This document shows, in pieces, positions 16,150 through 25,146 of a stretch of DNA of 62,466 nt; the first letter of the stretch is position 1; every line of letters starts with the position of its first letter. Both the position numbers and the translations under genes were made by a program. The notes under the pieces were generated by a model, which was not told where the DNA came from, did no database searches, and saw only the letters and a program-made list of their open reading frames with translations. The stretch is from contig MERI01000056.1 of the NCBI GenBank assembly GCA_001772005.1, positions 1 through 62,466 of the forward strand, given 5' to 3'. This DNA comes from Betaproteobacteria bacterium RIFCSPLOWO2_12_FULL_62_58. GTDB lineage: Bacteria > Pseudomonadota > Gammaproteobacteria > Burkholderiales > SG8-41.

Positions 16150-17491
16150 CGGTCAGTTCCACGCCCGGATCTTTGCCGCCATCGTCTCGCCCCGCCGCCT
16201 GACGGGCGTGGCCGGGGCAGAGGAGCGCGGTCGCCTCGTCAACGATTTTCTCCGTGATCACAGTGTGCCCCCGCTCCTGGGCGTACTGCAGGATCGCCAT
16301 GCGTGCCATTCTGCGCGCAAATTCCGGCACTCGCTCCATGCGGCGCTCGGCTTCGGCCGTCCAAGTGGTGGTTGCGGCGGCCACCGTTTCCATTCGCGGT
16401 CGGTGCGAACGCTGGCTCAGCAATACCGCACAGTCGACGCCGCGCAGCAGACGCTCGGCGTTACCGCCGATATCGAGATCGGCATCGGCGTGTATCCCGA
16501 GTTTGCCGATCACCAACAGGGAAGGCCGCACGCTCCGCAGATGTTTCTCGATCGCGGCGTGCGGTTTGCCAGCGAGGAGCAGGGTTTCGATCGTCACGCC
16601 ACGTTCGGCGGCGATGGATCGCGCGACGCTCAGATGGCCCTCGTAGATCTTGGCAAGACCGGCATCGATGACCTCTTCATGCAATCGTTCCTGGTCCTTG
16701 AACCGAAAGGTACGGCTTGCTTCTTCCGACAACACCCGGCTGATGCGGTTGAACGCCACGTAATGAAAATACGGATCATAGGCGGCCACCACCTGCAGCC
16801 GGCCCTCCCACCTTTGCGCCAAGGCCAGCGCTGTCATCAATCCGCCATACGCGGGCTCCGAGCCGTCTAAGGCAACCACGATCGGTCCGTCAGCCAGGCG
16901 GCGCTTGGGATCCTTGATGATGAGCGTATCGATGGCGGCGCGGCGCACCACGCGTTCGCACACGGTGCCCACGCTGCTTTCAGGAACCGCGCCCAGGCCC
17001 TGGGCGCCGATCACCAGCAGGTCGTGGCGCCCGCTATTGGTCTCGGTGAGCAGTTCCCGGTAGTTCTTGCCTTCCGCTGTGCAGGGCGCGAAAGGTATCG
17101 ACGCTTCGCCGCACGTGCGCGCCGCCTCGTCCAGGTAGGAGTCGGCGATCAGTGTCAGCCCGCGGGTAATGAGCTCGTTATGAATATCGCGCTGCCGCTC
17201 GAGCATCTCCTGTCGCCGGTACCGTTCCGGCAGCCCGCCCTCCATCTGGCGAAAGCGCATATCGTGCAGCCGGGCCGCATACACGTGGATCCCGGTGATC
17301 GTCGCGCCTCCGAGCCCCGCGAGGGCCACCGCTTCGCTCACGCCGCGATTGGAGTGATCGGAGCAATCCACCGCCACCAGGATGGACTGATAAGGCGATC
17401 GCTGCTCCTGAACGGCGCAAGATTTTCCGCGGCCGGCGTGCGGCGTGCTGCTCTTCTTCAAACCCGGATGGAACGGTGCGCTTTGTGCCAT
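16142..17491 (-). CDS. Tandem universal stress protein with C-terminal PCP_red-like domain
   Basis: A 449-residue protein. Usp domain 1 spans about residues 30-185 (SILVAVDCSDHSNRG; IGAQGLG) and Usp domain 2 about 200-355 (IVVALDGSEPAYGG; VIGKLGI). Residues about 375-425 (WTAEAERRMERVPEFARRM, then HTVITEKIVDEA) resemble the PCP_red domain known from light-independent protochlorophyllide reductase subunit B. The same domain ends the radical SAM protein at 28374-29633. Start 17491 is preferred over ATG 17584, since the latter lies inside a sigma-54-type promoter. It is the first gene of the hemG/kinase/regulator operon. Confidence 0.85.
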   Translation of the reverse strand: MAQSAPFHPGLKKSSTPHAGRGKSCAVQEQRSPYQSILVAVDCSDHSNRGVSEAVALAGLGGATITGIHVYAARLHDMRFRQMEGGLPERYRRQEMLERQRDIHNELITRGLTLIADSYLDEAARTCGEASIPFAPCTAEGKNYRELLTETNSGRHDLLVIGAQGLGAVPESSVGTVCERVVRRAAIDTLIIKDPKRRLADGPIVVALDGSEPAYGGLMTALALAQRWEGRLQVVAAYDPYFHYVAFNRISRVLSEEASRTFRFKDQERLHEEVIDAGLAKIYEGHLSVARSIAAERGVTIETLLLAGKPHAAIEKHLRSVRPSLLVIGKLGIHADADLDIGGNAERLLRGVDCAVLLSQRSHRPRMETVAAATTTWTAEAERRMERVPEFARRMARMAILQYAQERGHTVITEKIVDEATALLCPGHARQAAGRDDGGKDPGVELTDE

Positions 17492-17572
17492 GTCTGGTTT
17501 CCGCAATTCGGCTTGTCTTGACGCAGCCGCTCGCCGCGTTGTTCCCGGCGGGAGCCGCGCTCGAAAACCGTT

Positions 17573-17589
17573 CGCAGAAATCATGCCAA
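17573..17589 (-). promoter_or_regulatory. Sigma-54-type promoter of the Usp/hemG/two-component operon
   Basis: On the minus strand the sequence is TTGGCATGatttCTGCG. GG and GC are 12 nt apart, close to the TTGGCACGnnnnTTGCT consensus. The predicted start near 17562 leaves about 70 nt to ATG 17491. The alternative ATG at 17584 falls inside this element, so it cannot be translated from this promoter. Confidence 0.6.
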
Positions 17590-17609
17590 TGCATTGGGCG
17601 CGGACGGAT

Positions 17610-17649
17610 GAATTGCAAGATCAATGAATTGACAATGATTCGCGAATTG
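17610..17649. promoter_or_regulatory. Three GAATTG direct repeats, possible activator sites
   Basis: GAATTG occurs at 17610, 17626 and 17644, spaced 16 and 18 nt, within 210 nt of both sigma-54-type promoters. This is where upstream activator sites of an NtrC-type regulator would be expected. The assignment is inference. Confidence 0.3.
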
Positions 17650-17839
17650 CCGCTGCCTGAAAAATCTTGCCTGGCTGAACGATTCTTTCAATCATCGCGC
17701 CGGCAACAGGCCGGGATGAAACGAAATGTTCACACGCAGAACCCCGTGTGGGCTCGATTTTCGGGCCTGCTTTGGCCTGCTTCAGTGCTAGTCCGTGATT
17801 TTTGTAGGCAATTTCTTCCGGCGGTGAAGATGCCTGCAA

Positions 17840-17856
17840 TTGGTGCAGTTGTTGCT
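17840..17856 (+). promoter_or_regulatory. Sigma-54-type promoter of the CydA/NXR operon
   Basis: TTGGtgCagttgTTGCT has GG and GC 12 nt apart and a perfect -12 half (TTGCT); the -24 half is weaker (TTGG only). The predicted start near 17867 gives a leader of about 40 nt that contains the ribosome binding site. Confidence 0.5.
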
Positions 17857-17906
17857 TAGGCATTCGCCATCAAACCCGTCGCACACGAAAAAGAGGGAGT
17901 ACGCGA

Positions 17907-19685
17907 GTGAAAAGCATGCCAACGGGCGCAGGTATAGCCAACGTGGTCGCGGCCGGGTTTTTGCTTGTCGTCGCCCAGAGCGTTTGCGCGCAGGGGCCCG
18001 GAGCCGGCCCGGAATACCCGTCGGTGATGGGCATGGACAGCCGCCTGGCGGTGTGGATCGCGGCCCAGTTGCACCTGATGTTCGCCGCCTTCGTGCTGGC
18101 GGTGCCGATGTTTGCGCTGTTCATCGAATACCTCGGCTGGCGCGCCGTGAAAAACGATACTGGCGAGGCGCGCCGTTACGACTGGCTCGCCCATGAAATG
18201 GCGCGCCTGCTGCCGGCAGCCTATTCGCTGACCGCGATAACCGGCGCGCTGCTCGGATTCCTGCTGTTTACCGCGTACCCCAGGTTCATGGGTTATCTAA
18301 CCGGAATTTTTGGGCCGACATTTGTCGTCTACCCGCTCTTCTTCGTGGCCGAAACCTTTTGTTTGTACTTCTGGTACTACGGCTGGGACCGGCTGCAAGG
18401 CGAACGCAAGTGGCTGCACCTGTGGCTGGGGCTGCTGCTCAACATCTTTGGCACGATCGTGATGTTCATCGCGGACGCGTGGGCAACGTTCATGATGACG
18501 CCAGGGGGCGTCGACCAACAAGGAAATCTCGTCAGCCTCTACGATGCAGTCTGGAATCCCGGCTGGATGCCGCTTAACATCCACCGCCTCGTTGCCAACA
18601 TAACGTTCGGCGCGCTGCTGTGCTCGGCGTATGCGGCATATCGCTTCCTGATGGCGAAAAGCCCGCAGGACAAGGCGTTGTACGACTGGATGGGGTACAC
18701 CGGCAACCTCATCGCGCTGTTCACCATGCTGTTCCTTCCCTTCGCCGGCTATTATTTCGGCTTCGAGCTGTTTGCCTTCTCCGCGACCTACGGCGTCACG
18801 CTGATGGGCGGCGTGCTGTCCTGGCTGTTCATCATTCAGGCAATCGTGATTGCGGTGCTGTTCATCGGCGCCGCTTACTATTCCTGGCTGGGATTACTGC
18901 GCATTCCCGGCTCCGAAGCCCAGCAGCGCTGGAGTCCGGTGTTCAATGTGGCACTGATCAGCGGCTTCATCGTCTGGGCGACACCTCATACCATGGCGGC
19001 GTCGATCGAGGAATCAACCGGCGGATTCCATCCGGTGCTTGGCGCGCTCGGCGTGATGGCCCCCAAAATGATCGCCGTCACGCTGGTGCTGGTCGTGCTT
19101 TATGCCAGCTACCTGCTGTACCGCCGCGCCGGGCGCGTGCCCATCGTGCCATGGCATCGCATCGGCACCGTTATTGAGTGGAGCGCGCTGGGATTGACCG
19201 CGCTCGCAATCACGGCGCTCGGCGTGTACGGGTATTTCGCTCCAGCCGAAGTGCGGATAAAAACCTCGATCTGGCAGATCATCGTCCTCATCATCGGAAT
19301 TGTGGTCACGTTTATTCTCGATCAGCTTTTGCTGCGCGGGGCAAAGACGGTGGCGGAGGTGCGCTGGGGCACGCTGCCGCGGCGCGGTCAGTATGTCCTG
19401 ATCATGCTCGCTTTTGTCATCGTCTGGCTGATGGCGCTCATGGGTTACGCGCGCAGCGGCGCGCGCTTGAACTGGCATGTGTTCGGCATCATGCAGGACA
19501 CCTCGCCCGGCGCTGGGCTGCCCAGCTTGGGCGAAGTTGCAGTGATTATCACGGTGATCACCTTGATTTTCTTTGTCCTGTTGGCAATCGCTTTCGCTAT
19601 CTCGGGTCTCGCGAAAGCGCGTGACAGCGAACCCGGTGGCGGCAGGCATTCGCCGGGAGCGGTGACGGACGGAGGGGGAGCATGA
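17907..19685 (+). CDS. CydA-like membrane protein (cytochrome bd-type oxidase subunit I homolog)
   Basis: A 592-residue protein with about 14 hydrophobic segments. An N-terminal leader ends VCAQ. The CydA-like core follows, with a His in QLHLMFAAFVLAVPMF (His56) and another in MPLNIHRLVANITFG (His226), both positions typical of heme b ligands. The long Q-loop of canonical CydA is missing and the C-terminus is extended by several helices. There is no cydB nearby. GTG 17907 is chosen because GAGGGAG lies 7 nt upstream. It overlaps the next cytochrome gene by 4 nt. As I recall, similar proteins accompany NXR in nitrite oxidisers such as Nitrospira; whether they reduce O2 or serve as a quinone-linked module is unproven. 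Confidence 0.8.
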   Translation: MKSMPTGAGIANVVAAGFLLVVAQSVCAQGPGAGPEYPSVMGMDSRLAVWIAAQLHLMFAAFVLAVPMFALFIEYLGWRAVKNDTGEARRYDWLAHEMARLLPAAYSLTAITGALLGFLLFTAYPRFMGYLTGIFGPTFVVYPLFFVAETFCLYFWYYGWDRLQGERKWLHLWLGLLLNIFGTIVMFIADAWATFMMTPGGVDQQGNLVSLYDAVWNPGWMPLNIHRLVANITFGALLCSAYAAYRFLMAKSPQDKALYDWMGYTGNLIALFTMLFLPFAGYYFGFELFAFSATYGVTLMGGVLSWLFIIQAIVIAVLFIGAAYYSWLGLLRIPGSEAQQRWSPVFNVALISGFIVWATPHTMAASIEESTGGFHPVLGALGVMAPKMIAVTLVLVVLYASYLLYRRAGRVPIVPWHRIGTVIEWSALGLTALAITALGVYGYFAPAEVRIKTSIWQIIVLIIGIVVTFILDQLLLRGAKTVAEVRWGTLPRRGQYVLIMLAFVIVWLMALMGYARSGARLNWHVFGIMQDTSPGAGLPSLGEVAVIITVITLIFFVLLAIAFAISGLAKARDSEPGGGRHSPGAVTDGGGA

Positions 19686-20521
19686 ACCAAGTCCTGCCTT
19701 ACGTGACGCCCCTGATCCCGGCGTTCGTCGTCATCGGTTTCTTCGTCTGGTTTGCCAACTGGATACCGCAGACGCGCTGGCAGCCGCCGCAGGCGCAGGA
19801 AATCAGTGCGGCGGCTACTCCGGCGGAGTTGGCGCAAGTGGGGCAAACGATAGTCCGCCAGCGCGGGTGTCTGGCGTGCCACACGCTCGAGCCCGGGGCA
19901 GGCGTGAAGGGTGGCGGGCGCGGTCCGAATCTCTCCGGTATTGCGGCACGCCGCGCCCAAGGGGTGAAGGGCGGTCCCGGTAACCTGGTGGAGTACCTGG
20001 CGCAGGCGCTCTACGAACCAGGCGCCTATCTCGTCGAAGGCTATGCCAACATCATGCCGCCTTCGACCGGGGCGCCTGCCAGTCTCAGTTACGAGGAAGT
20101 GGTGGCGGTGATCGCCTATCTCCAGTCGCTCGGGAGAACCCCCACCGTCAAAGTGGGCGACGTCCCGAAGCCGACCGGGGTACGTGTCGCACGCGAGGCC
20201 AAGGCGACAACGCCCGAGCCGGCGGTGAGCACGGACCCGGCGGCGATGTTTTCGTCATTTAACTGCGGCGACTGCCACAGTTTGAAGACTGGTGAGGTCA
20301 AGCTCGGTCCCGCGCTCGATGCGCCTGGCCTGAAGCAAGCGGCCGCCGGGCGGGGCATGAACATCGAAGCCTATCTGATCGAATCGATCGTCGATCCGAA
20401 AGCCTACGAGAGGAAAGGGTTTCCGAGCGGCGTCATGCCGCAGGATTACGGAACGCGGATGACAGCGGCACAGCTTGACGCCTTCGTGCGTTATCTCGCG
20501 GCGCAAGGGAAACGGCCATGA
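19682..20521 (+). CDS. Membrane-anchored diheme cytochrome c
   Basis: A 279-residue protein. A single N-terminal transmembrane helix (about residues 8-26) anchors two periplasmic cytochrome c domains with heme sites CLACH (near residue 63) and CGDCH (near 198). MPP and MPQ segments supply likely Met ligands. It overlaps both neighbours by 4 nt (ATGA), so the three genes are translationally coupled. In context it probably carries electrons between the molybdoenzyme and the CydA-like membrane protein. Confidence 0.88.
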   Translation: MNQVLPYVTPLIPAFVVIGFFVWFANWIPQTRWQPPQAQEISAAATPAELAQVGQTIVRQRGCLACHTLEPGAGVKGGGRGPNLSGIAARRAQGVKGGPGNLVEYLAQALYEPGAYLVEGYANIMPPSTGAPASLSYEEVVAVIAYLQSLGRTPTVKVGDVPKPTGVRVAREAKATTPEPAVSTDPAAMFSSFNCGDCHSLKTGEVKLGPALDAPGLKQAAAGRGMNIEAYLIESIVDPKAYERKGFPSGVMPQDYGTRMTAAQLDAFVRYLAAQGKRP

Positions 20522-21279
20522 AGCGCGGCGATTTCTCCCTGCCGCTCCCGACTCGCGCTTTCCTGGTGCTAGCCGGCGTTTTTTTCGTGTTGAAACTGGT
20601 GCGCCCCGTGATCCCGGGCAGCGTCATTTTGGTCTACATGGGTTTCGTGATTGCCGGGATCGTGATTCACGTCACGCTCAGTGATGAACGGATGCGGCGG
20701 TTCCTGGATTTCTTCCTCGCCGAATCCGGGAGCGAGCCCATCGCGATACGGATTCAGCGCTGGGGCCTGCTGGCGGTCATACCGCTGTGGATGGGGTGGT
20801 CGGTGTACGACACGCTGCGCCCGACCTATGCACCGCCGGTGGAGATCTTCCAGCGCCATCCCACCGTCGGTGAAGAGATCCTGGGCAGCATCAAGGTGCC
20901 TGAATGGGCCGCGGATCCCGCCAAATGGACCCCGGAAGCGATCGCGCAGGGCAAGGTGCTCTACGAGGCTAATTGTGCCGTGTGCCACGGCGAGAAACTC
21001 GACGGCAAGGGGCCGGCGGCCGAGGGCTTTCGCTATCCCATCCGCCCCGCCAATTTCCAGGACGCCGGCACCATCGCCCAGCTGACGCTGCCCTACGTCT
21101 ATTGGCGGCTCACCGTGGGCGGCATCCAGAACCAGTTCAACAGCGCGATGCCGCGCTGGACGACGCCTGCCGATGACCCGGAGGCATCCACGCTCCACAG
21201 CTATGACTTCACCGCGGATGAATCGTGGAAGGTGATCATGTATCTCTACCGCGCAACCGGCCATGAACCGCGCAGGTGA
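20518..21279 (+). CDS. Membrane-bound monoheme cytochrome c
   Basis: A 253-residue protein. Hydrophobic segments lie at about residues 12-30, 36-52 and 82-97, then a periplasmic cytochrome c domain with CAVCH near residue 157 and a MPRW segment offering a Met ligand. It is coupled to the upstream diheme cytochrome by a 4-nt overlap and lies 37 nt before the alpha subunit gene. It likely works with that cytochrome as an electron relay. Confidence 0.85.
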   Translation: MKRGDFSLPLPTRAFLVLAGVFFVLKLVRPVIPGSVILVYMGFVIAGIVIHVTLSDERMRRFLDFFLAESGSEPIAIRIQRWGLLAVIPLWMGWSVYDTLRPTYAPPVEIFQRHPTVGEEILGSIKVPEWAADPAKWTPEAIAQGKVLYEANCAVCHGEKLDGKGPAAEGFRYPIRPANFQDAGTIAQLTLPYVYWRLTVGGIQNQFNSAMPRWTTPADDPEASTLHSYDFTADESWKVIMYLYRATGHEPRR

Positions 21280-21316
21280 CATTGAATAGGCGCAAACCAC
21301 GAGGGTTCCGTTAGCT

Positions 21317-24300
21317 ATGAACGATAAGAAATTATCGCGCAGACAGTTTCTCAAGCGTGCCGGCGCGCTCACCGCCGGCGTCGCTGCGGCGGGTAGCTCG
21401 CCCGAGCTTAATGCTGCAACCGGCTTCGCCGGCCGCAATCTGTCACCCGCAGCCGGAATCGGGAATCCTTTGGAGCACTATCCCGAACGCGATTGGGAAA
21501 AGGTGTATCACGATCAGTACCGCTACGATCGCACTTTTACCTACATCTGTGCGCCCAACGACACCCATATGTGTCGCATGCGCGCGTTCGTGCGCAACGG
21601 CGTAGTCGTACGCCTGGAGCAGAACTACGACCACCACAAATACAAGGACCTGTACGGCAATCAGGCTACCTATGCGTGGAACCCGCGCGGGTGTCTCAAG
21701 GGCTATACCATGCACCGGCGCGTCTACGGACCCTATCGCGCCAAAGGCCCGATGATCCGCGCGGGTTGGAAACAGTGGGCCGATGCCGGCTTCCCGTCCT
21801 TGTCCGACGATCCCAGACTGCGCACCAAGTACAAATTCGATTCCAGGGGCACCGACAAGTTTGTCCGCCTCACGTGGGACGAAGCGACCACTTATGTCGC
21901 CAAAGCGCTGATCGCGATCGCGCGCACCTACAGCGGCAATGAAGGCCGGCGGCGCTTGATCGAAAAAGACGGCTATCCCGAGGAAATGCTGGAGCACTGG
22001 GAAGGCGCCGGGACTCGCACCATGAAGTTGGGCAGCTCTTTGCCGCTGCACGGAGTCGTGGGCAAGTTCGGCATTTTCCGCATGGCCAATCTGCTTGGAC
22101 TGCTCGATGCGCAGGTGCGGCGCGTGGAACCGGATAAAGCGAAGGGAGCCCGCGAGTGGTCGGAGTACACGTGGCGTGGCGACCAGGCGCCCGGTCAGCC
22201 GTTCGTGCACGGACTGCAGACTTCGGACATCGACCTGAACGACCTGCGCTTCACCAAGTTCACGGTGCAGGTGGGCAAGAACCTGATCGAGAACAAGATG
22301 CCCGAGGCCCACTGGCTTACCGAGATCATGGAGCGCGGCGGACGGATCGCGGTGATCGCGCCGGAGTACAACCCGGCCGCCACTAAGGCCGACTACTGGA
22401 TTTCGATCCGCCCCGGGCTTTCCGACACCGCGATCTTCCTCGGCGTCACCAAGTACCTGATGGACAAGGGCTGGTACGACGAAGCCTTCGTCAAGCAGTT
22501 CACCGATTTCCCGCTCCTGGTGCGCGCCGACACGCTGAAGCGCCTGAAACCCGAAGAGATCTTTGCGGGTTATCGCAACAAGGATATCTCGAACGGACCG
22601 AGCTTTGCCATTCAGGGAATGACGGCCGAACAACGCGATCGCCTGGGCGATTACGTGGTCCGTGACGCGAAATCAGAAAATTTCACAGCGATCTCGCGAG
22701 ATGACGTGGGAGGCAAGCTCACCACGCTGGGCATCGATCCGGACCTCGCGTGGCAGGGAAAGGTGAAACTGGCGAGCGGTGACCAAATTGAAGCGATGAC
22801 CGTATGGCAGATGTACAAGGTCCACCTGCGCGATTACGAGCTCGATGCGGTCAGCGACATCAGCGGCGCAGCGAAGGAACTGATCGAGCGGCTGGCGAAG
22901 GACTTCGGGCGCCGCTTCTGGGATCCGGATTTCAAGGGCAAGCCGCGCGAAGCTTATCCGATTGCGATCCACTTCGGAGAAGGCATCAATCATTATTTCC
23001 ATGCCACGCTGCACAACCGCGCGGTTTATCTGCCGCTGATGCTGGTCGGAAGCATCGGCATCCCGGGTTCGGGAGCGCACACCTGGGCCGGTAACTACAA
23101 AGGCGCGCTGTTTCAGGGTTCGGCCTGGTCCGGGCCCGGCGTGGGTGGCGCTTACGTCAAAGAGGATCCGTTCAACCAGGTGCTCGACCCCAACGGTAAG
23201 ATTCAGCGGCAGAACGTCCGTGAGCTTCTGCACGGCGAGGAAATGAGCTATTGGGGATTTGGCGACCGGCCGTTCATCGTCAAAACGCCCGGCGCCGGGC
23301 GCAAGGTATTCACGGGCAAGACCCACCTGCCAAGTCCGACCAAGGTGATGTGGTACAACAACGCGAACCTGTTGAACCAGGCGAAATGGATTTACCACTT
23401 GCTGGTAAACGTCAACCCCAAGATCGACTTGATCATCGATCAACAGGTGGAATGGACCGGCTCCGCCGAATATTCCGACGTCATCCTGCCGGCCAACACC
23501 TGGCTCGAGTTCCAGACCCTGGAATGTGGCGGCTCGTGCTCCAATCCGTTCCTGCAAATCTGGGGCGGGAACGGAATCAAGCCGATTTACGATTCCAAGG
23601 ACGACGGCATGATCTTCGCGCTGGTCTCGGAGAAGCTTGCCAAGCTCACCGGCGACAAGCGCTTCCGCGATCACTGGAAGTTCATGCTGGAAGGCAAGCC
23701 GGAAGTCTACCTCCAGCGGGTGCTCGACAATTCCACTACCACTCAAGGCTACACGGTTGCCGACATCATGGCGGGCAAGTACGGCGAGCCGGGGGCGGCC
23801 TTGATGCTGTTCCGCACCTATCCCCGGGTGGCGTTTTACGAGCAAGTGCACGATGGCATCCCCTTCTACACCGATACCGGTCGGCTCAATGCCTACGCCG
23901 ATATCCCGGAGGCGATTGAGTACGGCGAAAACTTGGCCGTGCATCGCGAAGCTCCGGAGGCAACGCCTTACCTGCCGAACGTCATCGTCTCGACCAGCCC
24001 CTATGTCCGCCCCGTCAACTACGGGATCACGCCGAAGATGTTAGAGGAGAAAGTTCTCGACGCCGATCTGCGCGCCGTGGCGAACAACAAGCTGTCATGG
24101 AAGGAGGTCAAGAAAACCAAGAATCCGCTGTGGGAGCAGGGCTATCGCTTCTTCTGCATGACCCCGAAGAGCCGCCACACCACGCACTCCTCCTGGGCCA
24201 CCGTGGACTGGAACTGGATCTGGAGCACCAACTTCGGCGACCCGTATCGCATGGACAAACGCCAGCCCGGCGTGGGCGACTGGCAGGTCCAAATGAACCC

Positions 24301-24874
24301 GCAGGCCGCGAAGGATCTCGGCATCGACGACGGCGACTACATTTACATCGATGCCAATCCGGCGGATCGTCCCTATGCCGGGTGGAAACAGTCGGACCCG
24401 CGCTACAAAGCGTTCCGCCTTCTCACACGGGTGAAATACAACCCCGCTTACCCCTACAGCGTTGTCATGACCAAGCACAGCGCGTGGATCGCCACCGAGC
24501 GCACCGTCCTAGCGCACGAGACGCGATCCGACGGGCGCGCATTGGCCGCTGACACCGGTTACCAATCCAATTTTCGGTATGGCTCGCATCAGAGCGTTAC
24601 GCGTGGCTGGGCGCCGCCGATGCACCAGACCGACAGCCTGTTCCATAAGAAGGTGGGGAGCATGGGGTTCGTTTTCGGCTTTGACGTCGATAACCACGCT
24701 GTGAATACCGTGCCCAAGGAAACGCTGGTGCGCATTCAGAAGGCCGAACCGGGCGGTCGGGACGGCAAGGGAGCATGGGAGCCGGTGGCGACGGGTTATA
24801 CCCCCGGCCACGAAAGCGACGTCATGACTCGTTACCTCAGGGGTACGTTGACAAAGGTGCGAGGAAAATCATGA
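21317..24874 (+). CDS. nxrA: NXR-type molybdopterin oxidoreductase, alpha subunit (nitrite oxidoreductase / nitrate reductase)
   Basis: An 1185-residue catalytic subunit of the type II DMSO reductase family. The Tat signal SRRQFLKRAG (residues 7-16) predicts export. Cys78, Cys86 and Cys126 (YICAPNDTHMC, PRGCLKG) with nearby Asp82 lie where the proximal [4Fe-4S] cluster binds. GNQATYAWNPRGCLKGY, then GPYRAKGPMIRAGWKQWAD (about residues 135-153), read like the periplasmic NXR group of Nitrospira, anammox bacteria and Nitrotoga rather than cytoplasmic NarG. The stop overlaps the next ATG (ATGA). The enzyme family interconverts nitrite and nitrate; the physiological direction is not decided by sequence. 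Related nitrate, chlorate or selenate reductases remain alternatives. Confidence 0.87.
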   Translation: MNDKKLSRRQFLKRAGALTAGVAAAGSSPELNAATGFAGRNLSPAAGIGNPLEHYPERDWEKVYHDQYRYDRTFTYICAPNDTHMCRMRAFVRNGVVVRLEQNYDHHKYKDLYGNQATYAWNPRGCLKGYTMHRRVYGPYRAKGPMIRAGWKQWADAGFPSLSDDPRLRTKYKFDSRGTDKFVRLTWDEATTYVAKALIAIARTYSGNEGRRRLIEKDGYPEEMLEHWEGAGTRTMKLGSSLPLHGVVGKFGIFRMANLLGLLDAQVRRVEPDKAKGAREWSEYTWRGDQAPGQPFVHGLQTSDIDLNDLRFTKFTVQVGKNLIENKMPEAHWLTEIMERGGRIAVIAPEYNPAATKADYWISIRPGLSDTAIFLGVTKYLMDKGWYDEAFVKQFTDFPLLVRADTLKRLKPEEIFAGYRNKDISNGPSFAIQGMTAEQRDRLGDYVVRDAKSENFTAISRDDVGGKLTTLGIDPDLAWQGKVKLASGDQIEAMTVWQMYKVHLRDYELDAVSDISGAAKELIERLAKDFGRRFWDPDFKGKPREAYPIAIHFGEGINHYFHATLHNRAVYLPLMLVGSIGIPGSGAHTWAGNYKGALFQGSAWSGPGVGGAYVKEDPFNQVLDPNGKIQRQNVRELLHGEEMSYWGFGDRPFIVKTPGAGRKVFTGKTHLPSPTKVMWYNNANLLNQAKWIYHLLVNVNPKIDLIIDQQVEWTGSAEYSDVILPANTWLEFQTLECGGSCSNPFLQIWGGNGIKPIYDSKDDGMIFALVSEKLAKLTGDKRFRDHWKFMLEGKPEVYLQRVLDNSTTTQGYTVADIMAGKYGEPGAALMLFRTYPRVAFYEQVHDGIPFYTDTGRLNAYADIPEAIEYGENLAVHREAPEATPYLPNVIVSTSPYVRPVNYGITPKMLEEKVLDADLRAVANNKLSWKEVKKTKNPLWEQGYRFFCMTPKSRHTTHSSWATVDWNWIWSTNFGDPYRMDKRQPGVGDWQVQMNPQAAKDLGIDDGDYIYIDANPADRPYAGWKQSDPRYKAFRLLTRVKYNPAYPYSVVMTKHSAWIATERTVLAHETRSDGRALAADTGYQSNFRYGSHQSVTRGWAPPMHQTDSLFHKKVGSMGFVFGFDVDNHAVNTVPKETLVRIQKAEPGGRDGKGAWEPVATGYTPGHESDVMTRYLRGTLTKVRGKS

Positions 24875-25146
24875 CCGAACCGGCCGAGTTCGAAGATCCC
24901 ATGGAGTTGGTGGGCGTGCCGGTTCCGGGAGGCGATTTGCGCGCCATGGCCGAATGCCTGATGGAGGAGTATCTGCTACTGGGTTGGGACGAGCGGCAAC
25001 TGATGCTGTTATTCGCGCGCCCCTGTTTCCGCGCGACACACCGCATCTACCGGGAAAAGGGCGAGGCGTACGTGCGCTCGCTGATCCAGGACGTCCGCGA
25101 CAAATGGACGCGCAATTCAAGCTGTGGGGAGCATTTCGATGCCTGA
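24871..25146 (+). CDS. Small protein between alpha and beta subunit genes
   Basis: A 91-residue acidic protein of unknown function. It overlaps the alpha gene by 4 nt and the beta gene by 8 nt, so it is tightly coupled to both. The centre (LRAMAECLMEEYLLLGWDERQLMLLFARPCFRATH, about residues 24-58) is helical and amphipathic with no signal peptide or metal motif. It could be a dedicated assembly factor. I do not recognise a family. Confidence 0.75.
   Translation: MTEPAEFEDPMELVGVPVPGGDLRAMAECLMEEYLLLGWDERQLMLLFARPCFRATHRIYREKGEAYVRSLIQDVRDKWTRNSSCGEHFDA

Larger units (their letters stand above)
17492..17906. other. Divergent control region between the Usp and CydA/NXR operons
   Basis: No gene is seen. 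It holds sigma-54-type promoters on the minus strand (17573-17589) and plus strand (17840-17856), and three GAATTG words at 17610, 17626 and 17644 that could be activator sites. No FNR box was found. Confidence 0.6.

Noticed and set aside
21443..23944. Two long minus-strand frames inside the NXR alpha gene
   Set aside because: No recognisable protein features, and the plus-strand frame carries a Tat signal and family motifs.
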